From Fusibacter sp. 3D3 (GTDB lineage: Bacteria > Bacillota > Clostridia > Peptostreptococcales > Acidaminobacteraceae), in NCBI RefSeq assembly GCF_001748365.1, contig NZ_BDHH01000017.1, positions 57,788-117,008 on the forward strand: a stretch of 59,221 nt of DNA, given 5' to 3'. The position numbers and the translations under genes are program-made. The notes beneath the pieces were generated by a model that did no database searches, was not told the origin of the DNA, and was given only the letters and a program-made list of their open reading frames with translations. Numbering within the stretch: position 1 is the first letter of the stretch; each line of letters begins with the position of its first letter. Of the stretch, positions 26,027 to 34,982 are shown piece after piece.

Positions 26027-26140
26027 AATGGCACCCACTTTATCTCGATAATATTCATGGAATCGTTAGAATCTTCATAAAATGTTCAAATATTTTTTGG
26101 CAAATCGCTGTGTAAAAAAAGCAAAGGAGGGTATATTACA

Positions 26141-26222
26141 AATAACTTAATAGTTTCTCTATTAGGTGTTATTAATAAATTTCCCCCCTATTTCCTCTAG
26201 TAAATTGCTAGAGGTTTTTTTT
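26141..26222 (+). ncRNA. Candidate plus-strand small RNA with terminator
   Basis: Hairpin AATAAC (26141-26146) with GTTATT (26168-26173), enclosing TTAATAG/CTATTAG, is followed by a textbook terminator: CCTCTAG (26194-26200), CTAGAGG (26208-26214) and T8. Both flanking genes are on the minus strand and no plus-strand gene precedes it. A plus-strand transcript starting between 26040 and 26140 is therefore implied. GCAAAGGAGGG just upstream looks like a ribosome site but opens no frame. Confidence 0.4.
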
Positions 26223-26243
26223 GCCACAAGACTAATGCTTTAT

Positions 26244-26690
26244 CTATAAATTTTCTTCTAACGGCAAAATAGGTTTACGCTTAAGTGGGCTAGAGAGTAT
26301 AATAGAAGTTTTAGTGCTTCCAATGGTTTGTATTTTATCTAAAATACGCTCTAATTCATACGTATCTTGACAAATCACTTTGACCGTCATACAATCATCC
26401 CCAGTTACATGATGACATTCTATAATTGCGGGTTCATCAAGGGCAAGTTTTTTGAATTTTGCATGGGCACTTACTTTCATACCCACTAGAACAATCGCTT
26501 CAACATGCATATTTAATTTTTTAGGATCTACAAGAGCCGTATAACCGATAAGAATACCGTTTTCTTCGAGTCTTTTTACACGTTCTGAAACAGCTGGAGA
26601 GGTTAGATTTACACGTGATCCAAGCTCTTTCATAGAAACACGGCCATCCTCTTGTAGAATCTTGATAATCTTTAAATCAGTAGCATCCAT
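26244..26690 (-). CDS. Lrp/AsnC family transcriptional regulator
   Basis: A 148-residue regulator. The N-terminal helix-turn-helix is in LKIIKILQEDGRVSMKELGSRVNLTSPAVSERVKRLEE and the RAM ligand domain covers about residues 62-140 (HHVTGDDCMTVKVICQD). Such proteins respond to amino acids. It is divergent from the OadA-like gene, with an 18-bp palindrome between them, and probably controls itself and that gene. The start has a GGGGG-type site; length and layout are normal. Confidence 0.93.
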   Translation of the reverse strand: MDATDLKIIKILQEDGRVSMKELGSRVNLTSPAVSERVKRLEENGILIGYTALVDPKKLNMHVEAIVLVGMKVSAHAKFKKLALDEPAIIECHHVTGDDCMTVKVICQDTYELERILDKIQTIGSTKTSIILSSPLKRKPILPLEENL

Positions 26691-26769
26691 TTGAAAACCC
26701 CCTAATTATATTAAGAAATTCGGTGATTAATCTTAATTAATAAACTATATACATGATATCACTTTTTTA

Positions 26770-26787
26770 AAAAACTGTACAGTTTTT
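26770..26787. promoter_or_regulatory. 18-bp palindrome between lrp and oadA-like genes
   Basis: AAAAACTGTACAGTTTTT is perfectly self-complementary and sits in the divergent region. An extended -10 (TGATATTAT, 26797 onward) for the OadA-like gene places its -35 on the TGTACA core. It is a good operator candidate, perhaps for the adjacent Lrp protein. Confidence 0.5.
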
Positions 26788-26832
26788 CGCTGCAATGATA
26801 TTATTTTTTTATAACCAGCAAGGAGGACTACC

Positions 26833-28230
26833 ATGACTGCTATTAAAATTACGGAAACCATATTAAGAGATGCGCATCAGTCACTAATTGCAACACGTTT
26901 AAAGACAAATCAAATGATTCCAATACTAGAAACACTGGATTCAATCGGATATCATGCTTTAGAGTGTTGGGGAGGTGCAACTTTTGATGCTTCGCTACGT
27001 TACTTAAATGAAAATCCATGGGATAGATTGAGATTATTGCGTAAACATGTTAAGAACACAAAATTGCAAATGTTATTAAGGGGTCAAAATTTATTAGGTT
27101 ACAAACATTATGCGGATGATGTCGTTGAGGAATTTGTAAAAAGATCTATAGGAAATGGTATTGATATCATTAGGATTTTCGATGCTTTAAACGACATCAG
27201 GAATATTGAAAAAGCATTGATTACCACTAAAAAAGAAGGTGGACATGCTCAAGCTGCTATTTCGTATACCATCAGTCCAATTCACACCATTGACACTTTT
27301 GTCGACTTGGCAAAATCCATGGAACAGCTTGGAGCCGATTCAATCTGTATCAAGGATATGTCGGGGCTTCTCGCACCTTATGAGACTGAGAAATTGGTTA
27401 AAGCGATTAAGGCGAATATCTCTGTGCCCCTTGAGATCCATTCACATTGTACCAGTGGACTTGCTTCGATGACTTATTTAAAAGCAATTGAAGCAGGGGT
27501 GGACATCATTGATACTGCAATATCTCCATTTGCAAGCGGAACGTCGCAACCGCCTACAGAACCTTTTGTGGCAACACTTAAAGGGACTGAATACGATACA
27601 GGGCTAGACTTAAAACAACTTGATAAAGTGACTCAATACTTTGCACCTATTCGAGACGAAGCTTTAGAAACGGGCTTACTGGATCCAAAGATATTAGGCG
27701 TAGACATCAACACGCTCGTTTATCAAGTGCCAGGGGGAATGCTTTCGAACCTTGTCTCTCAACTAAAAGCTCAAAATGCACTTGAAAAATTTGAAGAAGT
27801 TCTAAAGGAAGTGCCACGTGTAAGAGAAGATTTAGGGTTCCCACCGCTGGTGACACCGACAAGTCAAATGGTGGGTACGCAAGCTGTACTCAATGTGATC
27901 ATGGGTGAACGCTATAAGATGGTTCCAAAGGAAATCAAGGAATACGTCAGAGGCATGTATGGAAAGCCAACGGTTCAAATCTCACAAGAAATTATTGAGA
28001 AAATAATTGGCAATCAAGAAGTGATCACCTGTAGACCAGCCGATATTATAAAGCCACAACTTGAAACTGAACGCAATAAAATGAAAGAGTACCTTGAAGA
28101 AGAAGAAGATGTACTTTCATACGTTTTATTCCCACAAGTTGCTGAAGAGTTCTTTAAATTTAGACAAGCTGAGAAATATAAGATCGATGGCGATTTAGTT
28201 GATAAAGAACAAAAGACGCATCCCGTATGA
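26833..28230 (+). CDS. Oxaloacetate decarboxylase alpha-type carboxyltransferase
   Basis: A 465-residue carboxyltransferase of the OadA / transcarboxylase 5S / pyruvate carboxylase B family. It moves CO2 between oxaloacetate and a biotin carrier. The metal-binding TIM barrel begins TETILRDAHQSLIATRL, with the key LECWGGATFDASLRYL and the metal ligands in LEIHSHCTSGLASM; the conserved Lys lies in SICIKDMSG. The PYC_OADA domain reaches residue 450. The biotinyl domain with AMKM is missing, so a separate carrier must exist elsewhere. The start has AAGGAGG. No beta subunit lies nearby. Confidence 0.85.
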   Translation: MTAIKITETILRDAHQSLIATRLKTNQMIPILETLDSIGYHALECWGGATFDASLRYLNENPWDRLRLLRKHVKNTKLQMLLRGQNLLGYKHYADDVVEEFVKRSIGNGIDIIRIFDALNDIRNIEKALITTKKEGGHAQAAISYTISPIHTIDTFVDLAKSMEQLGADSICIKDMSGLLAPYETEKLVKAIKANISVPLEIHSHCTSGLASMTYLKAIEAGVDIIDTAISPFASGTSQPPTEPFVATLKGTEYDTGLDLKQLDKVTQYFAPIRDEALETGLLDPKILGVDINTLVYQVPGGMLSNLVSQLKAQNALEKFEEVLKEVPRVREDLGFPPLVTPTSQMVGTQAVLNVIMGERYKMVPKEIKEYVRGMYGKPTVQISQEIIEKIIGNQEVITCRPADIIKPQLETERNKMKEYLEEEEDVLSYVLFPQVAEEFFKFRQAEKYKIDGDLVDKEQKTHPV

Positions 28231-28259
28231 TTTTATAACGTTGAAAATAGGATTTAATA

Positions 28260-28293
28260 AAAGGATTGCTTACGATTAAGTAATCCTTTTTTT
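28260..28293 (+). terminator. Terminator after carboxyltransferase gene
   Basis: AAAGGATT (28260-28267) and CTTA pair with TAAG and AATCCTTT (28282-28289), followed by T-rich sequence. Confidence 0.8.
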
Positions 28294-28386
28294 AGTGCTA
28301 TGATTACCTTAGTTTTTATACGGATTAGAGCGTGAACGGAAAAGTATTATTTTTCAGTCTAATTGTGAAAAAATCTTGAGAAATCT

Positions 28387-28414
28387 TTGAATCTGTAAAT
28401 AGTCATGATACAAT
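28387..28414 (+). promoter_or_regulatory. Promoter of small membrane gene
   Basis: TTGAAT (28387-28392), a 16-bp spacer and TACAAT (28409-28414). It leaves a leader of about 85 bases before the ATG at 28505, in which I see no clear structure. Confidence 0.5.
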
Positions 28415-28504
28415 GACAATAGTAAATCAAATATATTTCGCTGTTAAACATGTTTTAATAGATCCGATTATTTCAAGATACTATCAAATCAAATGGAGGC
28501 GGAT

Positions 28505-28885
28505 ATGAGTAAAAATGAGAAAGAGAAAGCTCCTTCAATGGTCAACAAAAAGCAATCGCGAAAAGAAAAGTACAATCAAATGGTTTACGACAATTGGCAA
28601 GCCAATAGGGAGATGGGGAAACTTAAATTTGTGATCAAGTTTGGTGTGTTGAGCTGGGGGATAGGGACTTATGTGATTTATTGGTTCTTAATGATGGTTT
28701 TAAATGCGATTACAAAAGCAAATGCTGAATTCAGCCTATATCAATATGGCTTTACACTGATCTTTTTTATCATTTTTGGATTGATTTACGGCACTATTTT
28801 ATGGCATAAAAATGAGAAAGTGTTTACGGCAAAATTTCCATATGGTCGAAAGACGCAAACGCAGTTTAATAGATCTAAAGGATAA
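28505..28885 (+). CDS. Hypothetical two-helix membrane protein
   Basis: Not recognised. The 126 residues have a very basic N-terminal 45 residues (KKQSRKEKYNQM) and two hydrophobic segments at about 50-72 and 82-102, then a basic tail. Both ends are predicted cytosolic. The ATG is chosen because GGAGG lies 5 bp upstream; an in-frame ATG four codons earlier lacks one. It stands alone between a terminator and the Tad promoter. Confidence 0.65.
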   Translation: MSKNEKEKAPSMVNKKQSRKEKYNQMVYDNWQANREMGKLKFVIKFGVLSWGIGTYVIYWFLMMVLNAITKANAEFSLYQYGFTLIFFIIFGLIYGTILWHKNEKVFTAKFPYGRKTQTQFNRSKG

Positions 28886-28923
28886 ATAAAGGGCAGAAAT
28901 GCTCTTTTTTTTTTGAAAAAAGA

Positions 28924-28952
28924 TTTACAATTAATGGAACTTGATGTATAAT
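28924..28952 (+). promoter_or_regulatory. Promoter of Tad pilus operon
   Basis: TTTACA (28924-28929), a 17-bp spacer and a perfect TATAAT (28947-28952). Transcription would start about 25 bases before the GTG at 28984 and can read through to the FHA gene. Confidence 0.75.
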
Positions 28953-28983
28953 AATGCATATACCATATATTAGGAGGCCTATC

Positions 28984-29802
28984 GTGTATTATTTTTATCC
29001 TTCTCGCTATACAGAATTGTGTTTTAGTAAAATAAAGACATATTTAGCAGGTGCATGTTTGTGCTCGGACTTAGAAGCCATTATGATGGCTGATGATGAT
29101 AAAGTAGTCATTGAATCCTGTTTTAGCGACAAGGTTCCAAACTGGGTAAAGCCAGAACAGGTGATTATGTTTTCGGAGGAATTGGGTTTAAAGGGCACGA
29201 TTTATAAATATCAAAGTTATTTGGAGATTGTCAAAGTCCTCAATGGTCAGAAGAAAACGATTTTTTCAATTATCTCTGATGAACTCGATATGACGTATAT
29301 ACCGCTAATTGCAAACGTAATTAAGTCCAAAAGTCCTGTTGTTGTCTGCACCTTTAAACTGGATGCCGATACCAATATGCTCTTTGACTTAAACGGTGAG
29401 GCTGATTTGTCTTTAGAGTTGATTGAACCTTATTTGAGAAAGCATACTGAACCTGATTTTTTAGAGTTGACTTTTTTTAAATCACTTGTGGATATGATGA
29501 ATCCCCCTAAGGAATTGATTATCAATATCTTAACCCTTTTAAAGGGCAAGTACCATTTGGTTTTAAATCTTGTACCCATCAAGAATGAATTTGATTTAAA
29601 TTTGATTGGTATTTCAGATCAATTAATTTTTATCGCTTCAGAACCGACTAAATTAAATGACTCTATAGTAGAGCAATTGAGACATTTTAGTCCTCAAGGG
29701 ACTCTGCATGAAGTTTACCTGTCAACGTTTGCAAAGGAGCATGAAGCATTGCAGGATGGCTTGTTAAAACGTTTTACGGATCTGGTTCAAAATTGTATTT
29801 GA
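28984..29802 (+). CDS. CpaE/TadZ-position protein, degenerate
   Basis: A 272-residue soluble protein, first in the Tad locus. Its place and alternating strand-helix pattern (KKTIFSIISDELDMTYIPLIANVI) fit a MinD/CpaE-type localisation ATPase. No Walker A lysine motif is present, so ATP binding appears lost or the protein is unrelated. GTG is chosen with AGGAGG 6 bp before it; the longer in-frame ATG overlaps the -10 region. Its end overlaps the leader of the CpaF gene. The assignment is by context. Confidence 0.5.
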   Translation: MYYFYPSRYTELCFSKIKTYLAGACLCSDLEAIMMADDDKVVIESCFSDKVPNWVKPEQVIMFSEELGLKGTIYKYQSYLEIVKVLNGQKKTIFSIISDELDMTYIPLIANVIKSKSPVVVCTFKLDADTNMLFDLNGEADLSLELIEPYLRKHTEPDFLELTFFKSLVDMMNPPKELIINILTLLKGKYHLVLNLVPIKNEFDLNLIGISDQLIFIASEPTKLNDSIVEQLRHFSPQGTLHEVYLSTFAKEHEALQDGLLKRFTDLVQNCI

Positions 29803-29813
29803 AAGTAGGCCAT

Positions 29814-30986
29814 ATGATATCTTATGATTTGATTAAAACACTTAAAACACAAATATTAGAAAACATCCCTAAAGTTGAGGAACCTTTTGTAAGCCAAGCC
29901 ATACATCAACAAGTCTCCAACTTAAATCATCTGAGCATAGATGATAAAATGGCCTTAAAGGCAACCCTTTGGGATACTATTTTCAAATACGATGTTATTC
30001 AGCCCCTTCTGGATGATGAAAATATCAGCGAAATTATGATCAATGGCCCTCAAAATATCTTTGTTGAGAGAGAAGGACAGCTTGAAGCTGTAGACTTCAA
30101 GTTTTCAAACCATGATCATTTGATGAGTTTGGTCCATAAAATTGCGACAGAAATAGATAGACCTATAAACACAGGAACGCCGATTATGGATGCAAGGCTC
30201 AAAGATGGTTCTAGGGTTAATATTGTCATAGAGCCGGTTGCGTTAAATGGACCTGTGGTGACGATTCGTAAGTTCAAGCAGACTTTTAACAATCCGGATG
30301 AACTCATACAGACTCAAATGCTCTCTAAACCCCTTGCTGATTTTTTAAAGTTATGTATTCAAAGTAAATTTAACATCTTTATATGTGGCAGTACGGGTTC
30401 TGGTAAGACCACTTTGCTGAATTGCTTGACACACTATATTCCCTCATCAGAGCGGCTTGTGACGATTGAAGATGCAGCAGAGCTTCAAATTCAAAATCAT
30501 GATAATCTCGTGTCGCTTGAAGTTAAAAAGTCAAACACCAATCAGCAATCGGTTACCATCTCCCATCTGATTAAAAACGCACTTCGTATGAGACCTGATC
30601 GCATTATCGTAGGGGAGGTTAGAGGTGAAGAGGTTGTGGACATGCTTCAGGCCATGAATACAGGTCATGAAGGTTCGCTATCCACAGGGCACTCGAATTC
30701 AGGCATGGATATGCTCACGAGACTTGAGGTAATCGCTTCAAGTCATTCAGATATCAACCATACGCTCATCAGACGGCAAATTATATCGGCTATAGATTTA
30801 ATTATTTTTATTGAGCGTTTGCCAAGTGGTAAAAGGAAGATCACTGAAGTCAGTGAGGTGTTTAAGAATGAAACGGATTATGTCTTAAATAAAATATTTG
30901 ATTTCTATGATCCAAGCAGTCGGAGTAAAAACGATTTTGAAGTGGAGCTTGTAAATAAACATAAATTGAGGAGAGCGTTTATATGA
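29814..30986 (+). CDS. CpaF/TadA-type pilus assembly ATPase
   Basis: A 390-residue secretion ATPase powering Flp pilus assembly. The N-terminal domain has the family segment NISEIMINGPQNIFVEREG. Walker A CGSTGSGKTTLLN lies near residue 188, Asp box and Walker B in RMRPDRIIVGEVRGEEVVDM and the His box in NTGHEGSLSTGHSN. ATG 29814 is used, with AAGTAGG before it; an in-frame TTG occurs seven codons upstream. It overlaps the next gene by 4 bases. Confidence 0.95.
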   Translation: MISYDLIKTLKTQILENIPKVEEPFVSQAIHQQVSNLNHLSIDDKMALKATLWDTIFKYDVIQPLLDDENISEIMINGPQNIFVEREGQLEAVDFKFSNHDHLMSLVHKIATEIDRPINTGTPIMDARLKDGSRVNIVIEPVALNGPVVTIRKFKQTFNNPDELIQTQMLSKPLADFLKLCIQSKFNIFICGSTGSGKTTLLNCLTHYIPSSERLVTIEDAAELQIQNHDNLVSLEVKKSNTNQQSVTISHLIKNALRMRPDRIIVGEVRGEEVVDMLQAMNTGHEGSLSTGHSNSGMDMLTRLEVIASSHSDINHTLIRRQIISAIDLIIFIERLPSGKRKITEVSEVFKNETDYVLNKIFDFYDPSSRSKNDFEVELVNKHKLRRAFI

Positions 30987-31714
30987 AATTAGAATCTTTT
31001 TTTAAATTTTTAAAGGCGAAGGATTTCATGATTATTTTTTTTGACAGCGCATTCTATATTGTGGGCATATATTCATTTTATAACATCCCTATTCTGTTGC
31101 CGTTACCTGTCATCCTCATTGCCATTCTTATGAAATTTTCCAAAAGATACGATCGCAATTATGCAACTGAAATCAGTTATCAATTGATTGAATTCTTGAA
31201 TTATATCAATTCTAATCTCAGCATAGGCATGAGCTTTGAACATGCGATACTCTCTTATGAAAAAGATCGATACTCATCATTCGATAACCCTATGAAAATA
31301 CGGTTTGAAAAACTTATAAATGCCATCAAAATGGGTGTTTCTCAAGAGCAGCTTTTAAATGTGCTCGAAACAGTATTTCCCATTAGAGATACCAAGCGGT
31401 TTTCATCTATGTTGATCCAGAGTATGAAAACGGGTGCAAATCAGTCTTATATCGTCAGCATAACACTGGATAAGCTCTATATAAAACATAAAACAGAATC
31501 GGAGATACAGACCATTTTGTATCAGAAAAAAACAGAGCAGATGATCTTATGTATGGCACCGATGGTGATTATACTCATGATCAGAAATATGTCGCCGGAC
31601 TATCTGATGCCACTATACAGCGATCTTTTGGGGCGAATTATTATGACTTTTTCATTTTCACTTTTAGTGGTCATGAAACTGGTTTCAAAAAAGATCATTC
31701 AGATCGAAATATAG
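30983..31714 (+). CDS. TadB-like pilus membrane protein
   Basis: A 243-residue membrane protein of the type II secretion F superfamily. Two N-terminal hydrophobic segments lie at about 15-50, the cytoplasmic T2SSF helical domain follows (FLNYINSNLSIGMSFEHAILSY), and two C-terminal membrane segments lie at about 190-240. It is coupled by ATGA overlap to the ATPase gene and expected to form the platform with TadC. It is shorter than proteobacterial TadB, as usual in clostridia. Confidence 0.82.
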   Translation: MKLESFFKFLKAKDFMIIFFDSAFYIVGIYSFYNIPILLPLPVILIAILMKFSKRYDRNYATEISYQLIEFLNYINSNLSIGMSFEHAILSYEKDRYSSFDNPMKIRFEKLINAIKMGVSQEQLLNVLETVFPIRDTKRFSSMLIQSMKTGANQSYIVSITLDKLYIKHKTESEIQTILYQKKTEQMILCMAPMVIILMIRNMSPDYLMPLYSDLLGRIIMTFSFSLLVVMKLVSKKIIQIEI

Positions 31715-31721
31715 GAGGCCT

Positions 31722-32306
31722 ATGGTGGAAGTCAAAAAATTAAAGATAAAATTCAAGAAAAGGACTCAAAAAATAAAGAAAAGAGAGCCGTCTAATTTGG
31801 AAGTTAAGCTTTCAATCTATAATGCAAAACTGGACGCCTTTCTCTATACGCATAAGCTTAAAAAGATCAAACCACATCCTTTCAGCATGGAGCTGCCGAG
31901 TTTTATTCAGGAGATTATACTGAATATGACTTGTGATATGACCATTGAAAGCGCCGTAAAGGGTGCGATTATGAGCAATAAGGACAACGCTAACTTTGAT
32001 GCTTTGATGCTTAAAATTGGAAAGCAAATATCTGCCATTAATGCGCTTAATTTATTTGCACTCGAATGTAATTTTCATGACCTCTGGAAGCTCTCTAGAC
32101 TGATCAATCAGAACTTTCTAACAGGCAGTGATAATACTTATGCCGCACTGGAAAGATTTCACGATGAACTCTGGGATAAAAAGCTCCAAAATGTCAGGAT
32201 TGCTTCTGAAAGGGCCAGCCTATATTTAACCTTTGTACTGATGTTATCGCTATTTAGTGTCATTGTGGTGGTAATCACACCCATTATGATAAATATTAAT
32301 TTTTAG
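31722..32306 (+). CDS. TadC-like pilus membrane protein
   Basis: A 194-residue protein. A basic N-terminus (KKLKIKFKKRTQKIKKRE) leads to a T2SSF-like helical region (IQEIILNMTCDMTIESAVKGAI) and one clear C-terminal membrane helix (LYLTFVLMLSLFSVIVVVITPI). It is much shorter than typical TadC (about 300) and lacks the N-terminal membrane pair. It sits 7 bp after TadB with AGGAGG. The call rests on position and partial similarity. Confidence 0.65.
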   Translation: MVEVKKLKIKFKKRTQKIKKREPSNLEVKLSIYNAKLDAFLYTHKLKKIKPHPFSMELPSFIQEIILNMTCDMTIESAVKGAIMSNKDNANFDALMLKIGKQISAINALNLFALECNFHDLWKLSRLINQNFLTGSDNTYAALERFHDELWDKKLQNVRIASERASLYLTFVLMLSLFSVIVVVITPIMININF

Positions 32307-32317
32307 GAGGAGAGTTT

Positions 32318-32542
32318 ATGTTATTAAGTCAGATAATGCCGCTTTTACCCAAAAGGGTTTACTGTGGTATTAAAAGTATGAAATTGAGAGAAGAGAGTGG
32401 GCTAGGGACTATTGAAATGGTTATTCTTATAGCAGTACTTATCGCGTTAGGATTTACATTTAAAGATTTTATTGTAAAGTTATTCGAGAAGATTACAGGT
32501 ATGATAAATAAAACAAAATACGAAGATTTGATTTCAAATTAA
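32318..32542 (+). CDS. Flp1-type IVb pilin
   Basis: A 74-residue prepilin, the likely structural subunit. The leader has KLREESGLGTIEM: a Gly before the cleavage site and Glu at +5-type position, then a hydrophobic helix VILIAVLIALGFTFKDFIV. The mature form would be about 45 residues and end in NKTKYEDLISN. GGAGGAG precedes the start. No prepilin peptidase is encoded nearby, so one must come from elsewhere. Confidence 0.82.
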   Translation: MLLSQIMPLLPKRVYCGIKSMKLREESGLGTIEMVILIAVLIALGFTFKDFIVKLFEKITGMINKTKYEDLISN

Positions 32543-32552
32543 GGGCAAAATT

Positions 32553-33536
32553 ATGACTACAAAAAATGAATTTCACACGGAAATCATATGGGGTCAGAGT
32601 CCTGACCCCATTTTCCTCAAAATGCAACAGAATATTGAGCTAAAATCATTGGCCACTTTAACGCAGATAAGGCATGAGGGGGATCAATATGAATTTGAAT
32701 ACGCTATTCCAAACCTTGTATCGGTTGAGAACTTAATCAGTACGAGTAGATTTAATCTGAGGCTGTTTGTGCATTTACTAAAGACTTTGTCGCATTTAGA
32801 GCTTCAACTAGAGCAATATATGCTCTCTGGTGGAATGCTCCTCTATAGAGATGATGCCCTTTATTTGGATACGACAGCCGATCAATTCGTTTGGATACTA
32901 TTGCCATTTAACCGTGCGACCGAGCGTGTCGAGGAGGAACAACTTCACTTTTTCAGACATTTGTTAATCGAATTGGAACAGTGTCATATGCCAGAAGTGA
33001 GCATATTACTCATGAAAACGCATTTTTCAATTTCGGGACTTAAGGCACAGTATCTTTCTAAAGCGAACATGACGGATTTACCTCATGGATCACAAAAGAA
33101 GGCGCAGAGTAAATTTGCGCTTTTTAGAAGTACCCTGAATCATAAATTTGCCAATAAGCTCTTGTGTAAAAAACGGCGCAAACATCAAAACGAGCAAGTA
33201 CCAATGATCACACAAAGTGCACTGAATCTCAAAAAAACAAGCTATGTGCAGAGGCATCCTATACTCATTTCTCGAGATCAGCCGGCCCTTCAATACAAAG
33301 TTTATTACGAAACATGTCTGATTGGGCGCGATGATCGATGCGAAATAAACATTGATGAGACTTCAATTAGCCGTGAACATGCAAAGTTATATACCAAAGA
33401 GGCCACTTACTTAATTGAAGATTTAAACTCTACAAACGGGACTTTCGTCAATAATAAAAAAATTATGACTAAAACCCCCCTTTATCACGGTGATGAACTC
33501 CGAATAGGGCATTGTGATTTTATATTCCTCATGTGA
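32553..33536 (+). CDS. DUF6382-FHA domain protein
   Basis: A 327-residue cytosolic protein. Residues 1-165 resemble DUF6382 (IPNLVSVENLISTSRFNLRLFVHLL), there is a basic linker at about 180-215, and a forkhead-associated domain fills about 250-327 with IGRDDRCEINI, SISREHAKLY and DLNSTNGTFVNN. The FHA part binds phosphothreonine, so a Ser/Thr kinase signal likely reaches the pilus machinery. DUF6382-FHA proteins commonly close clostridial Tad operons. It starts 10 bp after the pilin gene. Confidence 0.82.
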   Translation: MTTKNEFHTEIIWGQSPDPIFLKMQQNIELKSLATLTQIRHEGDQYEFEYAIPNLVSVENLISTSRFNLRLFVHLLKTLSHLELQLEQYMLSGGMLLYRDDALYLDTTADQFVWILLPFNRATERVEEEQLHFFRHLLIELEQCHMPEVSILLMKTHFSISGLKAQYLSKANMTDLPHGSQKKAQSKFALFRSTLNHKFANKLLCKKRRKHQNEQVPMITQSALNLKKTSYVQRHPILISRDQPALQYKVYYETCLIGRDDRCEINIDETSISREHAKLYTKEATYLIEDLNSTNGTFVNNKKIMTKTPLYHGDELRIGHCDFIFLM

Positions 33537-33640
33537 CTTTTTATAAAATTATAGAAATTTAACGAAACTCTAACGCCTTTTTATGTTATCATATTAAGGT
33601 GAGTAGAGCCCGATGGCTATAAATAGATAAGGAGTACACA

Positions 33641-34180
33641 ATGATTAATGATGTTAAAGAGGTTCTTTTTTCTGAAGAAGTATTAAGAGCAAAAGTGAAA
33701 GAAATCGCAGATCAAATTTCTAAAGATTATTTAGGAAAAGATCTTTTATTAGTGGGTGTTTTAAAAGGGGCAAATGTTTTTATGTGTGATTTAATGCGTG
33801 AGATCAGCTTTCCAATTCAAATAGACTTTATTGCGGCATCGAGCTATGGACATTCGACAGAATCCTCAGGTGTTGTTAAAATTTTAAAAGATTTAGATTA
33901 CAGCATTGAAGGCAAAGATGTCATCATCGTGGAAGATATCATAGATACTGGGCTGACACTCAAATATTTGATTGAAAATTTTAAATCTAGAAATCCAAGA
34001 AGTATTGAAATATGCACTTTGCTTAATAAACCAGAACGCAGAATTGCAAATATTGATGTGAAATATATCGGCTATAAAATACCTGATGAATTCATCGTTG
34101 GATATGGGATTGATTATGCTGAGAAATACAGAAATTTGCCTTTTATAGCATCCTTAAAAGAATCGGTGTATACAAAGTAG
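33641..34180 (+). CDS. hpt: Hypoxanthine phosphoribosyltransferase
   Basis: A 179-residue salvage enzyme making IMP or GMP from hypoxanthine or guanine and PRPP. The PRPP loop VIIVEDIIDTGLTLKYL lies near residues 96-112, LLVGVLKGANVFMCDL near 37-52 supplies the pyrophosphate loop, and the length is standard. AAGGAG precedes the ATG. It is followed by deoC after 92 bp, in keeping with nucleotide salvage. Confidence 0.96.
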   Translation: MINDVKEVLFSEEVLRAKVKEIADQISKDYLGKDLLLVGVLKGANVFMCDLMREISFPIQIDFIAASSYGHSTESSGVVKILKDLDYSIEGKDVIIVEDIIDTGLTLKYLIENFKSRNPRSIEICTLLNKPERRIANIDVKYIGYKIPDEFIVGYGIDYAEKYRNLPFIASLKESVYTK

Positions 34181-34271
34181 TTGTATACATCTTATAAAAT
34201 TGCGTTTTTTTATTTGACGATTGGGTACGAACCTTATATGATTTAGTTAAAAGATTAGGCGAGGTGTAAAT

Positions 34272-34940
34272 ATGAATTTAGCAAAATATATTGACCATAC
34301 AATTTTAAAGCCCGATGTTACTGACCAAGAGGTTATTAAAATTTGTGACGAAGCAAAAGCGCATCACTTTTTTTCCGTGTGTGTAAACCCTTATTTCGTT
34401 CCATTAGTGGCAAAAGAACTCCAAGGAACTGAGGTCAAAGTGACTTCTGTCATTGGGTTTCCATTAGGGGCGAGTACAAGTGAAATTAAAGCGCTTGAAG
34501 CTCAAAAGGCAGTGGCAGATGGAGCCCATGAAATAGATATGGTCATCAGCGTTTCTGCTTTAAAAGATGGTAAATACGATTATGTTCAGAAGGATATTGA
34601 AGCTGTTGTAGAGGCGCTCAAAGGCAAAGCCACTCTGAAAGTAATCATAGAGACTTGTCTTTTGACGGATGCTGAAAAGGTGAAAGCTTGTGAATTATCA
34701 AAAGCTGCGGGGGCTCAATTTGTGAAAACCTCTACGGGTTTTAGTACCGGTGGGGCAACAGAAGCAGATGTTAGGTTAATGAAGCAAACCGTAGGAGATG
34801 CCCTTGAAGTGAAAGCATCTGGTGCGGTTAGGGATTATGCAACTGCGCTCAAAATGGTTGAAGCAGGTGCTACAAGAATAGGCGCTTCTTCGTCGGTGGG
34901 GATTGTTACTGGCGGTCAATCTGGTGCCTCGGATTATTAA
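34272..34940 (+). CDS. deoC: Deoxyribose-phosphate aldolase
   Basis: A 222-residue class I aldolase splitting 2-deoxyribose 5-phosphate into glyceraldehyde 3-phosphate and acetaldehyde. [12 protein letters not shown] opens the barrel; the Schiff-base Lys lies in [16 protein letters not shown] and the second Lys in [16 protein letters not shown]. It has normal length, GGCGAGGTG before the ATG and a strong terminator after. It works with hpt and the deoD gene at 41.8 kb in deoxynucleoside breakdown. Confidence 0.96.
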   Translation: MNLAKYIDHTILKPDVTDQEVIKICDEAKAHHFFSVCVNPYFVPLVAKELQGTEVKVTSVIGFPLGASTSEIKALEAQKAVADGAHEIDMVISVSALKDGKYDYVQKDIEAVVEALKGKATLKVIIETCLLTDAEKVKACELSKAAGAQFVKTSTGFSTGGATEADVRLMKQTVGDALEVKASGAVRDYATALKMVEAGATRIGASSSVGIVTGGQSGASDY

Positions 34941-34982
34941 AATGTGATCCATTAAACCGCTACAATATTGGAGACGAACACG

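Noticed and set aside
26097-26116. TTGGCAAATCGCTGTG as a sigma-54 promoter
   Set aside because: The -12 element lacks TTGC at the right distance.
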